Positions 24,741 to 32,732 of a stretch of DNA of 36,385 bases are shown piece by piece. The DNA lies in contig DAIESF010000391.1 in assembly GCA_027346425.1 (NCBI GenBank), positions 1 to 36,385 of the forward strand. Direction: 5' to 3'. Position numbers and translations under genes: made by a program. Every line of letters starts with the position of its first letter. Within the stretch, counting starts at the first letter, position 1. Origin of the DNA: Gemmatimonadota bacterium (GTDB lineage: Bacteria > Gemmatimonadota > Gemmatimonadetes > Gemmatimonadales > Gemmatimonadaceae). The notes beneath the pieces are model-generated. The model did not search any database and was not told where the DNA came from. It saw nothing but the letters and a program-made list of their open reading frames with translations.

Positions 24741-25384
24741 TCCCCTTTCCGCTGATCCTCTCCTCGCCGTCGGGGGGAGGGAAGACGACCCTCGCCCGGA
24801 TGCTCCTCCAGCGCCGGGGCGATGTCGGGTATTCGATTTCCTGTACGACGCGCGCGCCGCGAAACGGGGAGCAGGACGGGCGGGACTATCATTTCCTTTC
24901 CCGCGACGAGTTTGCCGCGCGGCGAGCCCGAGGCGAGTTCGCCGAGTCGGCCGAGGTGCACGGCAACCACTACGGGACGCTCAAGAGCGAGATCGAACGG
25001 GTCTTCGGGACCGGGCGGCACGTGGTGATGGACATCGACATTCAGGGGGCCCGGCAATTCGTCGCCACGTACCCCGAATCGGTGTTAGTCTTCCTCCTAC
25101 CGCCGTCGGCCGAAACGCTGCTCGGTCGGCTCACCGGGCGGCAGACCGAGTCGCCGGAAGCCGTCCTGCGCCGCCTCACCGGGGCGCGCGACGAACTCGC
25201 GGCGGTCGGGAGCTATCAGTACGTAGTGGTGAACGACGATCTGGAGCGCGCCTTCACGCAGGTCGCGTCGATCGTCGATGCAGAGACAGTGCGTCACCGC
25301 CGGGTGCCGCTGCTGGAAGTCCGGGTGCGGCAGCTGGTCGATGGGCTGGACCGCGAAATCACGAGATACCGACGAGCAACCTGA
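24737..25384 (+). CDS. gmk: Guanylate kinase
   Basis: A 215-residue enzyme phosphorylating GMP to GDP with ATP. The P-loop LSSPSGGGKTTLARML is at residues of about 8-23. The GMP-binding segment has SCTTRAPRNGEQDGRDYHFLS and the downstream YGTLKSEIE; VVMDIDIQGARQF carries the conserved Asp. The lid/LID-like region LTGRQTESPEAVLRRL follows. The GTG start overlaps the yicC stop (GTGA). It contains VLV encoded with TTA, the only in-frame TTA I found outside the CGTTAGG context. The omega-subunit gene follows 6 bp later. Confidence 0.96.
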   Translation: MIPFPLILSSPSGGGKTTLARMLLQRRGDVGYSISCTTRAPRNGEQDGRDYHFLSRDEFAARRARGEFAESAEVHGNHYGTLKSEIERVFGTGRHVVMDIDIQGARQFVATYPESVLVFLLPPSAETLLGRLTGRQTESPEAVLRRLTGARDELAAVGSYQYVVVNDDLERAFTQVASIVDAETVRHRRVPLLEVRVRQLVDGLDREITRYRRAT

Positions 25385-25390
25385 CGAGCC

Positions 25391-25603
25391 ATGCGAGTTT
25401 TCACCCCTGACGAGATCGCGTCGAATTCCGCCAACAAGTACCTCGGGGTGCTGGTGGCGGCAAAGTATGCCCGCGTCCTCAACGAGCTGCCGAAGAACCT
25501 GACGCCGAGCGTCGGGGAGAAGAAGCTCACCACGCGCGCGATGGAAGAGCTGGTTCGTGGCGACGTGGACTACAAGGTCATCGCGCGTCGTCGCGCGGAG
25601 TAG
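25391..25603 (+). CDS. rpoZ: DNA-directed RNA polymerase omega subunit
   Basis: A 70-residue protein matching omega: VFTPDEIASNSANKYLGVLVAAKYARVLNEL, then KLTTRAMEELVRGDVDYKVI. Omega assists beta' folding and RNA polymerase assembly. The N-terminus differs from the proteobacterial MARVT form, but size, the KLTTRAMEEL segment and position between gmk and coaBC make the call firm. Its last 47 nt overlap the only plausible start of coaBC in another frame. Confidence 0.9.
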   Translation: MRVFTPDEIASNSANKYLGVLVAAKYARVLNELPKNLTPSVGEKKLTTRAMEELVRGDVDYKVIARRRAE

Positions 25604-26813
25604 CGCCGTTCGTCCGTTCGCCAAGCGCCGGATCCTCCTGGGGGTAACGGGGGGGATCGCCAGCTACAAGTCCGCGTCGCTGGCGCGCTTGCTCACGCAG
25701 GCCGGTGGCGAGGTGGACGTGGTCCTCACGCGCTCGGCGCAGGAGTTCGTCGGCGCGATCACCTTCGAGGCGCTAACGGGGCGTCCGGTGCACACCGCAC
25801 TCATCGCCGCTGGGCACGCCCTGGATCACATCAAGCTGGCGCGCGCCGCCGACGTGGTGGTTGTCGCACCGGCTACGGCCGACCTGCTGGCGCGCGCTGC
25901 CCACGGTCACGCCGATGACCTGCTGACGGCGGCCCTCCTGGCCACGACAGCCCCCGTGCTCATCGCTCCGGCGATGAACGATCGCATGTGGGGTCACCCG
26001 CAAACGACGCGCAACGTCGCCCATCTACGGGAGATCGGCTATCACGTGATCGACCCGGACACCGGCGACCTGGCGGTTGGGGAAGGGAGCGGCCCCGGGC
26101 GCATGCCCGAGCCCGAGACCATCATGGCGCATATCGGGCGCCTCCTCGAAACTCCCTCGCCGCTACGGGGACGTCGCGTCGTCATCACCGCCGGCCCGAC
26201 CCGGGAGGCGGTGGATCCGGTCCGCTTCCTCTCCAACCGCAGCAGCGGCAAGATGGGGGTGGCGATCGCCGAAGCGGCGTGGCGCCGCGGCGCGTCCGTG
26301 CACCTGATCGCCGGCCCGTTAGGCATCACCCCGCCGGCGATGCTCGAGGTGGAACGCGTGGAGAGCGCCGAGCAGATGAAGGACGCGGTGGCCCGCGCGC
26401 TGGCAAGTGCCGACGTCCTTGTGATGGCTGCTGCGCCGGCCGACTTTCGCCCCGCCGACGTGGCCGGCTCCAAGATCAAGAAGGGGGCGGCCCCGGCGGC
26501 GATTCCGCTGTCCTCCTCACCCGACATCCTCCTCGAGACCGCGGCGCAACGCCGGAAGGGGGCGATTGTGGTGGGCTTTGCCCTCGAGACCGACGACGTG
26601 ATCGCCAATGCCCACAAGAAGCTGGCGGCCAAGGGACTCGACCTGATCGTCGTGAACGATGCGCGCGAGACCGGGGCCGGATTCGAGGGCGACACGAACC
26701 GCGTCACCTTCATCGCCAGCGACGGATCGAGCGAGGCGCTTCCGCTCCTGAGCAAGCGCGACGTCGGCGACGCCATCCTCGACCGCGTCGAGGCGCTCCT
26801 CGGTGGACGCTAA
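25557..26813 (+). CDS. coaBC: Bifunctional CoaBC (phosphopantothenoylcysteine decarboxylase / synthetase)
   Basis: A 418-residue two-domain coenzyme A enzyme. The N-terminal CoaC flavoprotein domain (about 20-190) has LLGVTGGIASYKSASLARLL, the His region HALDHIKLARAADVVVVAPATADLL and the PAMNDRMW loop. The flap that usually carries a Cys (LACG) reads DLAVGEGSGPGRM, with Val at residue 174. The C-terminal CoaB domain has VITAGPTREAVDPVRFLSNRSSGKMG, MAAAPADFRPADV, KIKK and IVVNDARETGAGFEGDTN. GTG 25557, inside rpoZ, is the only start before the homology. Its stop overlaps the glycosylase gene by 11 nt. Confidence 0.92.
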   Translation: MATWTTRSSRVVARSSAVRPFAKRRILLGVTGGIASYKSASLARLLTQAGGEVDVVLTRSAQEFVGAITFEALTGRPVHTALIAAGHALDHIKLARAADVVVVAPATADLLARAAHGHADDLLTAALLATTAPVLIAPAMNDRMWGHPQTTRNVAHLREIGYHVIDPDTGDLAVGEGSGPGRMPEPETIMAHIGRLLETPSPLRGRRVVITAGPTREAVDPVRFLSNRSSGKMGVAIAEAAWRRGASVHLIAGPLGITPPAMLEVERVESAEQMKDAVARALASADVLVMAAAPADFRPADVAGSKIKKGAAPAAIPLSSSPDILLETAAQRRKGAIVVGFALETDDVIANAHKKLAAKGLDLIVVNDARETGAGFEGDTNRVTFIASDGSSEALPLLSKRDVGDAILDRVEALLGGR

Positions 26814-27909
26814 GGAGCGACTGCGCCTCTACCTCGAGCAGCGGCGCGATGCGGGCGAAACGGAACTTGTCCTCGACTCGATGTCGGTCGAGGAGGTCAT
26901 GCGCCTACTCGGCGTGGGAGTCGCGCCGACGGGACGGGGGGGCGAACGCTCGGTGCGCCCGGAGACGCCAGCCGCGTCGGCACCGCCGGCCGATCGCGCG
27001 CGGCTCGACAGTGCCCCCGCCTCGAGCGACTGGCGCGAAGCGCTGCGCGCCCTCGATGCACGGCCAGTCGAGGAAGCAGGGGCGACCGGGCGTGTTTCTG
27101 CCGACGCCTCCGTGCCGTCCCGTGTCCCCACCCCTCGTTCGGACGCCGAGCGTGCCCCGGCGCCCGACGCGAACCGACTCCCGCCTCATGACGTCACCGG
27201 CGCTCCGCCCTCCCGGCCCACCATGACAGAACCAGCCGACGCCCAGGGGCGCGACGCGGCGCACGCCACCATCCCGCTCGAACAGGTCCCCACCGGACTC
27301 GTGGTCGGTTCGCCGGCGCACGAGCTCTTCGGCGGTCCGCAGTCGCCGTACGCGACCCTCGCGGACATTGCCGAAGCGGCGCGGCAGTGCCAGCGCTGCA
27401 CGCTATACAGCACCGCCAAGCAGGCGGTCCCGGGCGAGGGAAATCCTGATGCGGACTTCGTCTGCGTGGGCGAGGCCCCCGGGGCCAACGAGGACGAGCA
27501 GGGGCGCCCGTTCGTGGGGCAGGCCGGGCAGCTCCTGACCAAGATCCTGGGGGCGATCCAGCTCTCGCGCGAGGAGGTCTTCATCTGCAACGTCCTCAAG
27601 CATCGCCCCCCCGGCAACCGCAATCCCACGCCCGACGAGGTCAGTGCCTGCTCGCCGTTCCTCGTTAGGCAGATCGAAATCCTGAAGCCCAAGGTGATCC
27701 TCGCCCTCGGTACCTTTGCGGCGCAAACACTATTGCAGACCAAGGAGCCCATCGGCAAACTGCGCGGGAAGATCCACCGCTATTACGGCGTGCCCCTCAT
27801 CGTCACCTACCACCCGGCGGCGTTGCTTCGCAACCCGTCGTGGAAGCGCCCGACCTGGGAAGATGTCCAGCTTGCTCGACGAATCTTCGATCGCGCCCGC
27901 GACGCGTGA
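26803..27909 (+). CDS. Family 4-type uracil-DNA glycosylase with long N-terminal extension
   Basis: A 368-residue protein whose C-terminal 190 residues form a family 4 (Fe-S) uracil-DNA glycosylase removing uracil from DNA. Motif A is GEAPGANEDEQGRPFVGQAGQ, and motif B region is YHPAALLRNPS. Cluster-type Cys are seen in CQRCTLYS and at VSACSPF. The third usual Cys position (KCRPP in relatives) is His here, NVLKHRPPGNRNPTP, with another Cys four residues before. The first 175 residues are Pro/Ala/Arg-rich, except for a short helical LYLEQRRDAGE...SVEEVMRLLGVG segment at the start. GTG 26803 overlaps coaBC, and dnaB starts 47 nt before its stop. Confidence 0.88.
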   Translation: MDAKERLRLYLEQRRDAGETELVLDSMSVEEVMRLLGVGVAPTGRGGERSVRPETPAASAPPADRARLDSAPASSDWREALRALDARPVEEAGATGRVSADASVPSRVPTPRSDAERAPAPDANRLPPHDVTGAPPSRPTMTEPADAQGRDAAHATIPLEQVPTGLVVGSPAHELFGGPQSPYATLADIAEAARQCQRCTLYSTAKQAVPGEGNPDADFVCVGEAPGANEDEQGRPFVGQAGQLLTKILGAIQLSREEVFICNVLKHRPPGNRNPTPDEVSACSPFLVRQIEILKPKVILALGTFAAQTLLQTKEPIGKLRGKIHRYYGVPLIVTYHPAALLRNPSWKRPTWEDVQLARRIFDRARDA

Positions 27910-29284
27910 CCCGTTCCGCGATCGGCGCCCTCCGTACGCGGAGGACGCCGAGCAGGCGGTGATCTCGGCGATGATGATGGATCGCAACGCCATCGTGCGT
28001 GCGATCGAATTCGTCGACGACACCATGTTCTACCGCGAGGCGCACCGGCGCCTCTTTCGTGCCATCCTCTCCCTCAATGAGCGTGGCTCGGTCGTCGACG
28101 TCCTCACCCTCGCCAATGAACTCGCCCTCCGCGGGGAGCTGGACGCGAGCGGCGGCAAGGACTACCTCACCCAACTCGTCGACGTCGTCCCCACGTCGGC
28201 GAACGTCGAGTACCACGCCAAGATCATCCGCGAAAAGGCGCTCGTCCGGCGACTCATCGAGACGTCGACCGAGATCATCACGTCGGCCTACGAAGGGAAG
28301 TCCACCTCGCACGACCTCCTCGACGTCGCCGAGCAGCGGATCTTCCAGATCAACCAGTCGCGCAAGTCGGAAGGGTTCCATCGCATCAAGGAACTCCTCT
28401 GGCAGGCCATGGAGAAGATCGAGGAGCTGAGCCGGCACGGAGAGAGCGTTACCGGCGTCCCCTCCGGCTTCGACGACCTCGACAAGCTCACGTTAGGCTT
28501 TCAGCCGTCCGAGCTCATCATCGTCGCTGCGCGCCCCTCGATGGGAAAGACGGCCTTCGTCCTCAACGTGGCCCAGAACGCCGCCTACTACGGCAAGAAG
28601 GCGGTCGCGCTCTTCTCCCTCGAAATGGCCAAGGAGCAGCTGGTGACCCGCATGCTGGCGGCCGAGGGATGGGTCGACGCCCAGAAGCTGCGCAGCGGCA
28701 AGCTCACCGACGACGGTTTCCGTAACCTCGCCAAAGCCTCCGGCATCCTCGGCACGCTCCCGATCTGGATCGACGACACGCCGGGGCTCTCGGTGCTGGA
28801 GATCCGGTCGCGTTCCCGCCGCCTCAAAGCGGAGAACAACATCGGGATGATCATCATCGACTACTTGCAGCTGATCCAGGGTCCCGCCGACTCGGAGAGC
28901 CGCCAGCAGGAAGTCAGCTACATCTCGCGCTCGCTCAAGATCCTCGCGCGCGAACTCGAGGTCCCCGTCATCTGCCTGTCGCAGCTGTCGCGCGGCCCCG
29001 AACAGCGCACCGGCGAGAACAAGCGCCCCCAGCTCTCCGACCTCCGCGAGTCGGGGGCGATCGAGCAGGACGCCGACGTCGTGATGTTCCTCTATCGCCC
29101 CGAGTACTACGAAGGGGCGCACGACGAGCGCGGCGAGCCGCGTCGCCTGGCCGACGGCACGCCCCTCGACGGCCTCGCCGAAGTCATCATCGGCAAGCAG
29201 CGCAACGGCCCCACCGATACCGTGCGCATGTTCTTCCACAAGAAGTACACGCGCTTCGACAACTACTCGCCGCGCAAGGAGTGA
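27863..29284 (+). CDS. dnaB: Replicative DNA helicase DnaB
   Basis: A 473-residue hexameric replicative helicase unwinding DNA ahead of the fork. The N-terminal domain (about 20-120) has PPYAEDAEQAVISAMMMDRNAI and MFYREAHRRLFRAI. A linker helix follows, then the RecA-like domain: TGVPSGFDDLDKLTLGFQPSELIIVAARPSMGKTAF (Walker A), FSLEMAKEQLVTRML, MIIIDYLQLIQG (Walker B), SQLSRGPEQR and SDLRESGAIEQDADVVMFLYR. No intein is present. ATG 27863 (MSSLLDESS) lies inside the glycosylase gene and gives the expected N-terminus. The radA GTG overlaps its stop. Confidence 0.97.
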   Translation: MSSLLDESSIAPATRDPFRDRRPPYAEDAEQAVISAMMMDRNAIVRAIEFVDDTMFYREAHRRLFRAILSLNERGSVVDVLTLANELALRGELDASGGKDYLTQLVDVVPTSANVEYHAKIIREKALVRRLIETSTEIITSAYEGKSTSHDLLDVAEQRIFQINQSRKSEGFHRIKELLWQAMEKIEELSRHGESVTGVPSGFDDLDKLTLGFQPSELIIVAARPSMGKTAFVLNVAQNAAYYGKKAVALFSLEMAKEQLVTRMLAAEGWVDAQKLRSGKLTDDGFRNLAKASGILGTLPIWIDDTPGLSVLEIRSRSRRLKAENNIGMIIIDYLQLIQGPADSESRQQEVSYISRSLKILARELEVPVICLSQLSRGPEQRTGENKRPQLSDLRESGAIEQDADVVMFLYRPEYYEGAHDERGEPRRLADGTPLDGLAEVIIGKQRNGPTDTVRMFFHKKYTRFDNYSPRKE

Positions 29285-30660
29285 CGGCGCTGCGCAACAA
29301 GACCGTCTATCGATGCACCGAGTGCGGCGCCGAGCACCCGAAATGGGCGGGGCGCTGCGATGCGTGCGGCGAGGGGAACACGCTGGCCGAGGAAGTGGCG
29401 GCGCGCGCGCCCAAGGCGGCGGGACGGACGCGCCCTCCCGCCAGCGTCGAGGGGACGGCCAGCGCCCCCGTGCGCCTGCGCGACGTGCGCTCGGCGCGCA
29501 CGGCGCGGCTCTCGTCCGGCATCAGCGAGTTGGATTTCGTCCTCGGGGGTGGCATCGTCCCCGGGTCGATGGTCCTCGTGGGCGGCGAGCCGGGGATCGG
29601 GAAGTCGACGCTCCTGTTGCAGGTGGCGGCCTCGCTCACCGCCGCCGGGACCGAGGTGCTCTATGTCTCGGGCGAGGAATCGCCGCTGCAGGTCAAGCTC
29701 CGCGCCGAACGGCTGGGCCAGGCCGACGCGGTGCAGCTCCTGTGCGAGACCTCCCTCGAGCAGATTCTCGACGTTGCGACCACCAGCCGCCCAGCCGTGA
29801 TGGTCGTCGATTCCATCCAGACGACGGCGACCGAGGAACTTGAAGGGGCCCCGGGAAACGTGGGACAGGTGCGGGAGTGTGCCGCGCGACTCATGCGCTT
29901 CGCCAAGTCGTCGGGGGCGACGGTCATCGTCGTGGGGCACGTGACCAAGGGGGGCGGGATCGCCGGCCCCAAGACGCTCGAGCACATCGTCGACACCGTC
30001 CTCTACTTCGAGGGCGAGGGAACGGGCGATCACCGGATCCTGCGCGCCACCAAGAACCGCTTCGGCTCGGTGGACGAGATCGGCGTCTTCCGGATGACCG
30101 AGGATGGGCTGATCGGGGTGGGGAACCCCTCGGCACTCTTCCTCGGCGATCGCGAGGGGCGCGCGTCGGGAAGCGCAATCACCGCCCTGCTCGAGGGGAC
30201 GCGCCCCGTACTGGTGGAGGTACAGGCGCTGGCCGCCAAGGCCGGGTTCGGGACGCCGCAGCGCGTCGCCACCGGCTTCGATGGGCGACGGCTCGCGTTG
30301 CTCCTGGCGGTTCTCGACAAGCGCGCCGGGCTCTCGTTTGCTCCGCTCGACGTCTTCCTCAACGTGGTCGGCGGGCTGCGGATGCAGGAACCGGCCGGCG
30401 ACCTGGCCGTGGCCGCCGCGCTCGCCTCGAGTGTCTTCGACCAGGCGCTCCCGTCGGACGCGGTCTTCATCGGGGAAGTGGGGCTCGGTGGCGAGATCCG
30501 TCCCGTGACGCAGTCGGAGCGCCGGTTGGCCGAGGCGGCGCAACTCGGCTTCCGGACGGTGTATCTCTCCGAACGCGGCGTCCCGCGCCGCACCCCAGAC
30601 GGGCTGCGCGCGGTCGGGGTCGGCTCGTTAGGCGCCCTCTTCAAGAGCCTGTTCCGCTGA
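29281..30660 (+). CDS. radA: DNA repair protein RadA
   Basis: A 459-residue RadA/Sms, a DnaB-like helicase that promotes branch migration in recombination and, in competent bacteria, extends D-loops during transformation. Domains in order: zinc finger CTECGAEHPKWAGRCDACGEGN (C4), RecA-like ATPase with Walker A GGEPGIGKSTLLLQ, the RadA-specific KNRFG motif (ATKNRFGSVDE), and a Lon-protease-like C-terminus (GGLRMQEPAGDLAVAAALASS, GEVGLGGEIRPV). The GTG start overlaps dnaB by 4 nt, and the ispD ATG overlaps its stop (TGATG). Confidence 0.97.
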   Translation: MTALRNKTVYRCTECGAEHPKWAGRCDACGEGNTLAEEVAARAPKAAGRTRPPASVEGTASAPVRLRDVRSARTARLSSGISELDFVLGGGIVPGSMVLVGGEPGIGKSTLLLQVAASLTAAGTEVLYVSGEESPLQVKLRAERLGQADAVQLLCETSLEQILDVATTSRPAVMVVDSIQTTATEELEGAPGNVGQVRECAARLMRFAKSSGATVIVVGHVTKGGGIAGPKTLEHIVDTVLYFEGEGTGDHRILRATKNRFGSVDEIGVFRMTEDGLIGVGNPSALFLGDREGRASGSAITALLEGTRPVLVEVQALAAKAGFGTPQRVATGFDGRRLALLLAVLDKRAGLSFAPLDVFLNVVGGLRMQEPAGDLAVAAALASSVFDQALPSDAVFIGEVGLGGEIRPVTQSERRLAEAAQLGFRTVYLSERGVPRRTPDGLRAVGVGSLGALFKSLFR

Positions 30661-31505
30661 TGCACGGCAACGCCGGGGACGAGGGCCGCGCGTCAGGCCA
30701 CGCGCCAGATGACGCGCACCCCACGCGCGACGCCCACGACGGGCACGCCGTCGAGCGCGCCCCCGGGCACCTCCCGCGCCAGACCACGCCCCCGGACCTG
30801 CGCCCCGACGCCGCCGTCCGTCGGGACGTCGGTGTGATCATCGTCGCCGCGGGGAGCGGAAGTCGTACGGGGAGCACGGAACTCAAGCAGTTCCGTTGGG
30901 TTGCCGGCAAGCCGATGCTCTTGCACAGCATCCAGGCGTTTCACCGGCGCGCCGACGTGGCGCAGGTCGTGGCCGTCCTCCCGCGCTCCGTCGCCGGCGA
31001 CCCGCCGCCGTGGATCTTCCAGTGCGACGTCGATCGTCTCCTCGTCTCGGTGGGTGGGCGCGAACGCGGCGACAGCGTCTGGAGCGGGATCGAGGACCTC
31101 GACGACGAGGTGGAGATCGTCGTCGTGCACGACGCGGCGCGCCCCCTCGTGAGCGATGCCACCATCGACGCCGTCATCCGCCAGGCGCGCTCGGGAACGG
31201 GGGCGATCGCGGCGCTCCCGGTGGTCGACACCCTCAAGGAAGTCGACGACGCCGGGCGCATCGTGCGCACCGTGGACCGAGCCAAACTGTGGCGTGCGCA
31301 AACGCCGCAGGCCTTCCCGCGTGACATGCTCGAGCGTGCGCACCTCGAGGCGCGGCGCGCCGGGATCAACGCCACCGACGATGCCGCCCTGTGCGAGCGA
31401 CTCGGACTCCCGGTCGTCGTCGTGCGGGGAAGCGAGCGGGCGATGAAGGTGACCGAGGAAGGCGACTTCGCCCGCGCCGACGCCATCGCCCAGCTCCCGG
31501 AATGA
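30660..31505 (+). CDS. ispD: 2-C-methyl-D-erythritol 4-phosphate cytidylyltransferase
   Basis: A 281-residue enzyme of the MEP isoprenoid pathway, forming CDP-methylerythritol from MEP and CTP. The nucleotide-binding start VGVIIVAAGSGSRTGSTELKQFRWVAGKPMLLHSI begins near residue 58. VVVHDAARPLVSDA, LPVVDTLKEVD, LWRAQTPQAFPRDML and TDDAALCERLGLPVVVVRGSERAMKVT are all present. The 57-residue N-terminal extension, rich in Asp, His, Arg and Pro, is unusual; an alternative GTG at about 30834 would remove it. The ATG at 30660 overlaps the radA stop as TGATG, which favours the longer form. The ATGA overlap couples it to the next gene. Confidence 0.93.
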   Translation: MHGNAGDEGRASGHAPDDAHPTRDAHDGHAVERAPGHLPRQTTPPDLRPDAAVRRDVGVIIVAAGSGSRTGSTELKQFRWVAGKPMLLHSIQAFHRRADVAQVVAVLPRSVAGDPPPWIFQCDVDRLLVSVGGRERGDSVWSGIEDLDDEVEIVVVHDAARPLVSDATIDAVIRQARSGTGAIAALPVVDTLKEVDDAGRIVRTVDRAKLWRAQTPQAFPRDMLERAHLEARRAGINATDDAALCERLGLPVVVVRGSERAMKVTEEGDFARADAIAQLPE

Positions 31506-32173
31506 CCACCGCCGCCCTGTCCGTCCCGTTCTGGTCGCCCCCCGAGGTCGACGCAGCGCTGCGGCTCACGATCGACCACCTCCAGAATCGCGGCGTCCTC
31601 GCCTATCCCACGGAGACGGTGTACGGATTCGGGACCGCGGTCGATCACGACGCCGTCGAGACGCTCGTGCGACTCAAGCAGCGCCCTCCGGCCAAGCCCT
31701 TCCTCCTCCTCATCGCCGGCAGCGACATGCTGGGGCGCCTCGACCTCGCCCTCTCCCGCGAGGCGGCACGGCTGGCCGCCCGCCACTGGCCGGGACCGCT
31801 CACTCTCGTGCTCAACGGGGGGGAGCGTCGCGTCCCCCCGCGCCTGCGTGGCCCCGAAGGGGGCGTCGCCGTGCGCTGGACGTCGCACGACGGGCTGCAA
31901 CGCCTCCTGCGCGCCTACGGCGACCCGATCACTTCGACCAGCGCCAATCGCCCCCGCCAACCTCCCGCCATGACCGCGGGCGAGATCGTGCAGCAGTGGC
32001 AACCCGAGATCGCGCGCGGCGTGATCCGCGTCCTCGACGGCGGTCGCCTCGTCCCGTCGCACCCATCCACGGTGGTCGATTGCACCGGGCGACGTCCTCG
32101 CGTCATTCGTCCCGGCGCAATTCCCTCCGCCGTGCTGCGCGAGAGCGTCCCCGACCTCGTCGGCGAGTTCTAG
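31502..32173 (+). CDS. L-threonylcarbamoyladenylate synthase (Sua5/YrdC/YwlC family)
   Basis: A 223-residue enzyme making threonylcarbamoyl-AMP from Thr, bicarbonate and ATP for the t6A37 tRNA modification. The conserved motifs are YPTETVYGFG, LKQRPPAKPF (K-x-R basic site), WPGPLTLVL, VAVRWTSHD and ITSTSANRPRQPPA. The terminal STVVDCTGRRPRVIRPGAI segment is also present. It has no long Sua5 C-terminal domain, so it is the short TsaC/YrdC form. ATG 31502 overlaps the ispD stop (ATGA). A phosphatase gene of YwlE type follows after 100 bp, an association also known from Bacillus (ywlC/ywlE). Confidence 0.93.
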   Translation: MTTAALSVPFWSPPEVDAALRLTIDHLQNRGVLAYPTETVYGFGTAVDHDAVETLVRLKQRPPAKPFLLLIAGSDMLGRLDLALSREAARLAARHWPGPLTLVLNGGERRVPPRLRGPEGGVAVRWTSHDGLQRLLRAYGDPITSTSANRPRQPPAMTAGEIVQQWQPEIARGVIRVLDGGRLVPSHPSTVVDCTGRRPRVIRPGAIPSAVLRESVPDLVGEF

Positions 32174-32273
32174 CCCCTCCGGTCCTCACGCTGCACAGGT
32201 GGGCGGGGATGAGTAGCTTTGACTGGTACGTCTGCCGAGCCACCCGTTCCATCTCGGTCTCGCACCCGTCATC

Positions 32274-32732
32274 GTGAAAATCCTCTTCGTCTGCACCGGC
32301 AACACCTGTCGCTCACCGATCGCCGAGGCCATCGCCCGGCGGGAGGCGATCGAGCGCGGTCGTGAGGACGTCGAGGTCGGAAGCGCGGGAACGAGCGCTT
32401 GGGACGGCGCTCCCGCGTCTGACGGCTCGCTCCTGGTCGCCCTCGAACGCCACCTGGATCTCGGCGGACACTCGGCGCGGCAGCTGACCCCCGAGTTGGT
32501 GGAGTGGGCCGACCTGGTGCTCACCATGGGCCCCCACCACCTGGAACGGGTCATGGCGTTAGGCGGCGAGGGGAAGGCGCACGTCGTTACCACGTTCGCT
32601 CGGGGGCGCGGCGATCCGTCGGGAGTGGCCGATCCCTTCGGTGGCGACCTGGACATGTATCGCGCCACCTTCGACGAGCTGCAACAGGAGATTCGGCGCG
32701 TCTTCGACGCCCTCGCGGCCGAGCACGCGTGA
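32274..32732 (+). CDS. Low-molecular-weight phosphatase, YwlE-like (possible protein-arginine phosphatase)
   Basis: A 152-residue LMW-PTP fold protein. The catalytic loop is FVCTGNTCRSPIAEA (CX5R), and the general-acid Asp loop is VADPFGGDLDMYR. The Thr in CTGNTCRS is the residue that, in Bacillus YwlE, favours phospho-arginine over phospho-tyrosine; ordinary LMW-PTPs usually carry a bulkier residue there. GHSARQLTPELVEWADLVLTMGPHHLERV matches the family. It starts at GTG 32274, and its stop overlaps the aroE start (GTGA). No McsB-type arginine kinase is visible in the window, so pArg activity is an inference from one residue and the neighbourhood. Confidence 0.88.
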   Translation: MKILFVCTGNTCRSPIAEAIARREAIERGREDVEVGSAGTSAWDGAPASDGSLLVALERHLDLGGHSARQLTPELVEWADLVLTMGPHHLERVMALGGEGKAHVVTTFARGRGDPSGVADPFGGDLDMYRATFDELQQEIRRVFDALAAEHA

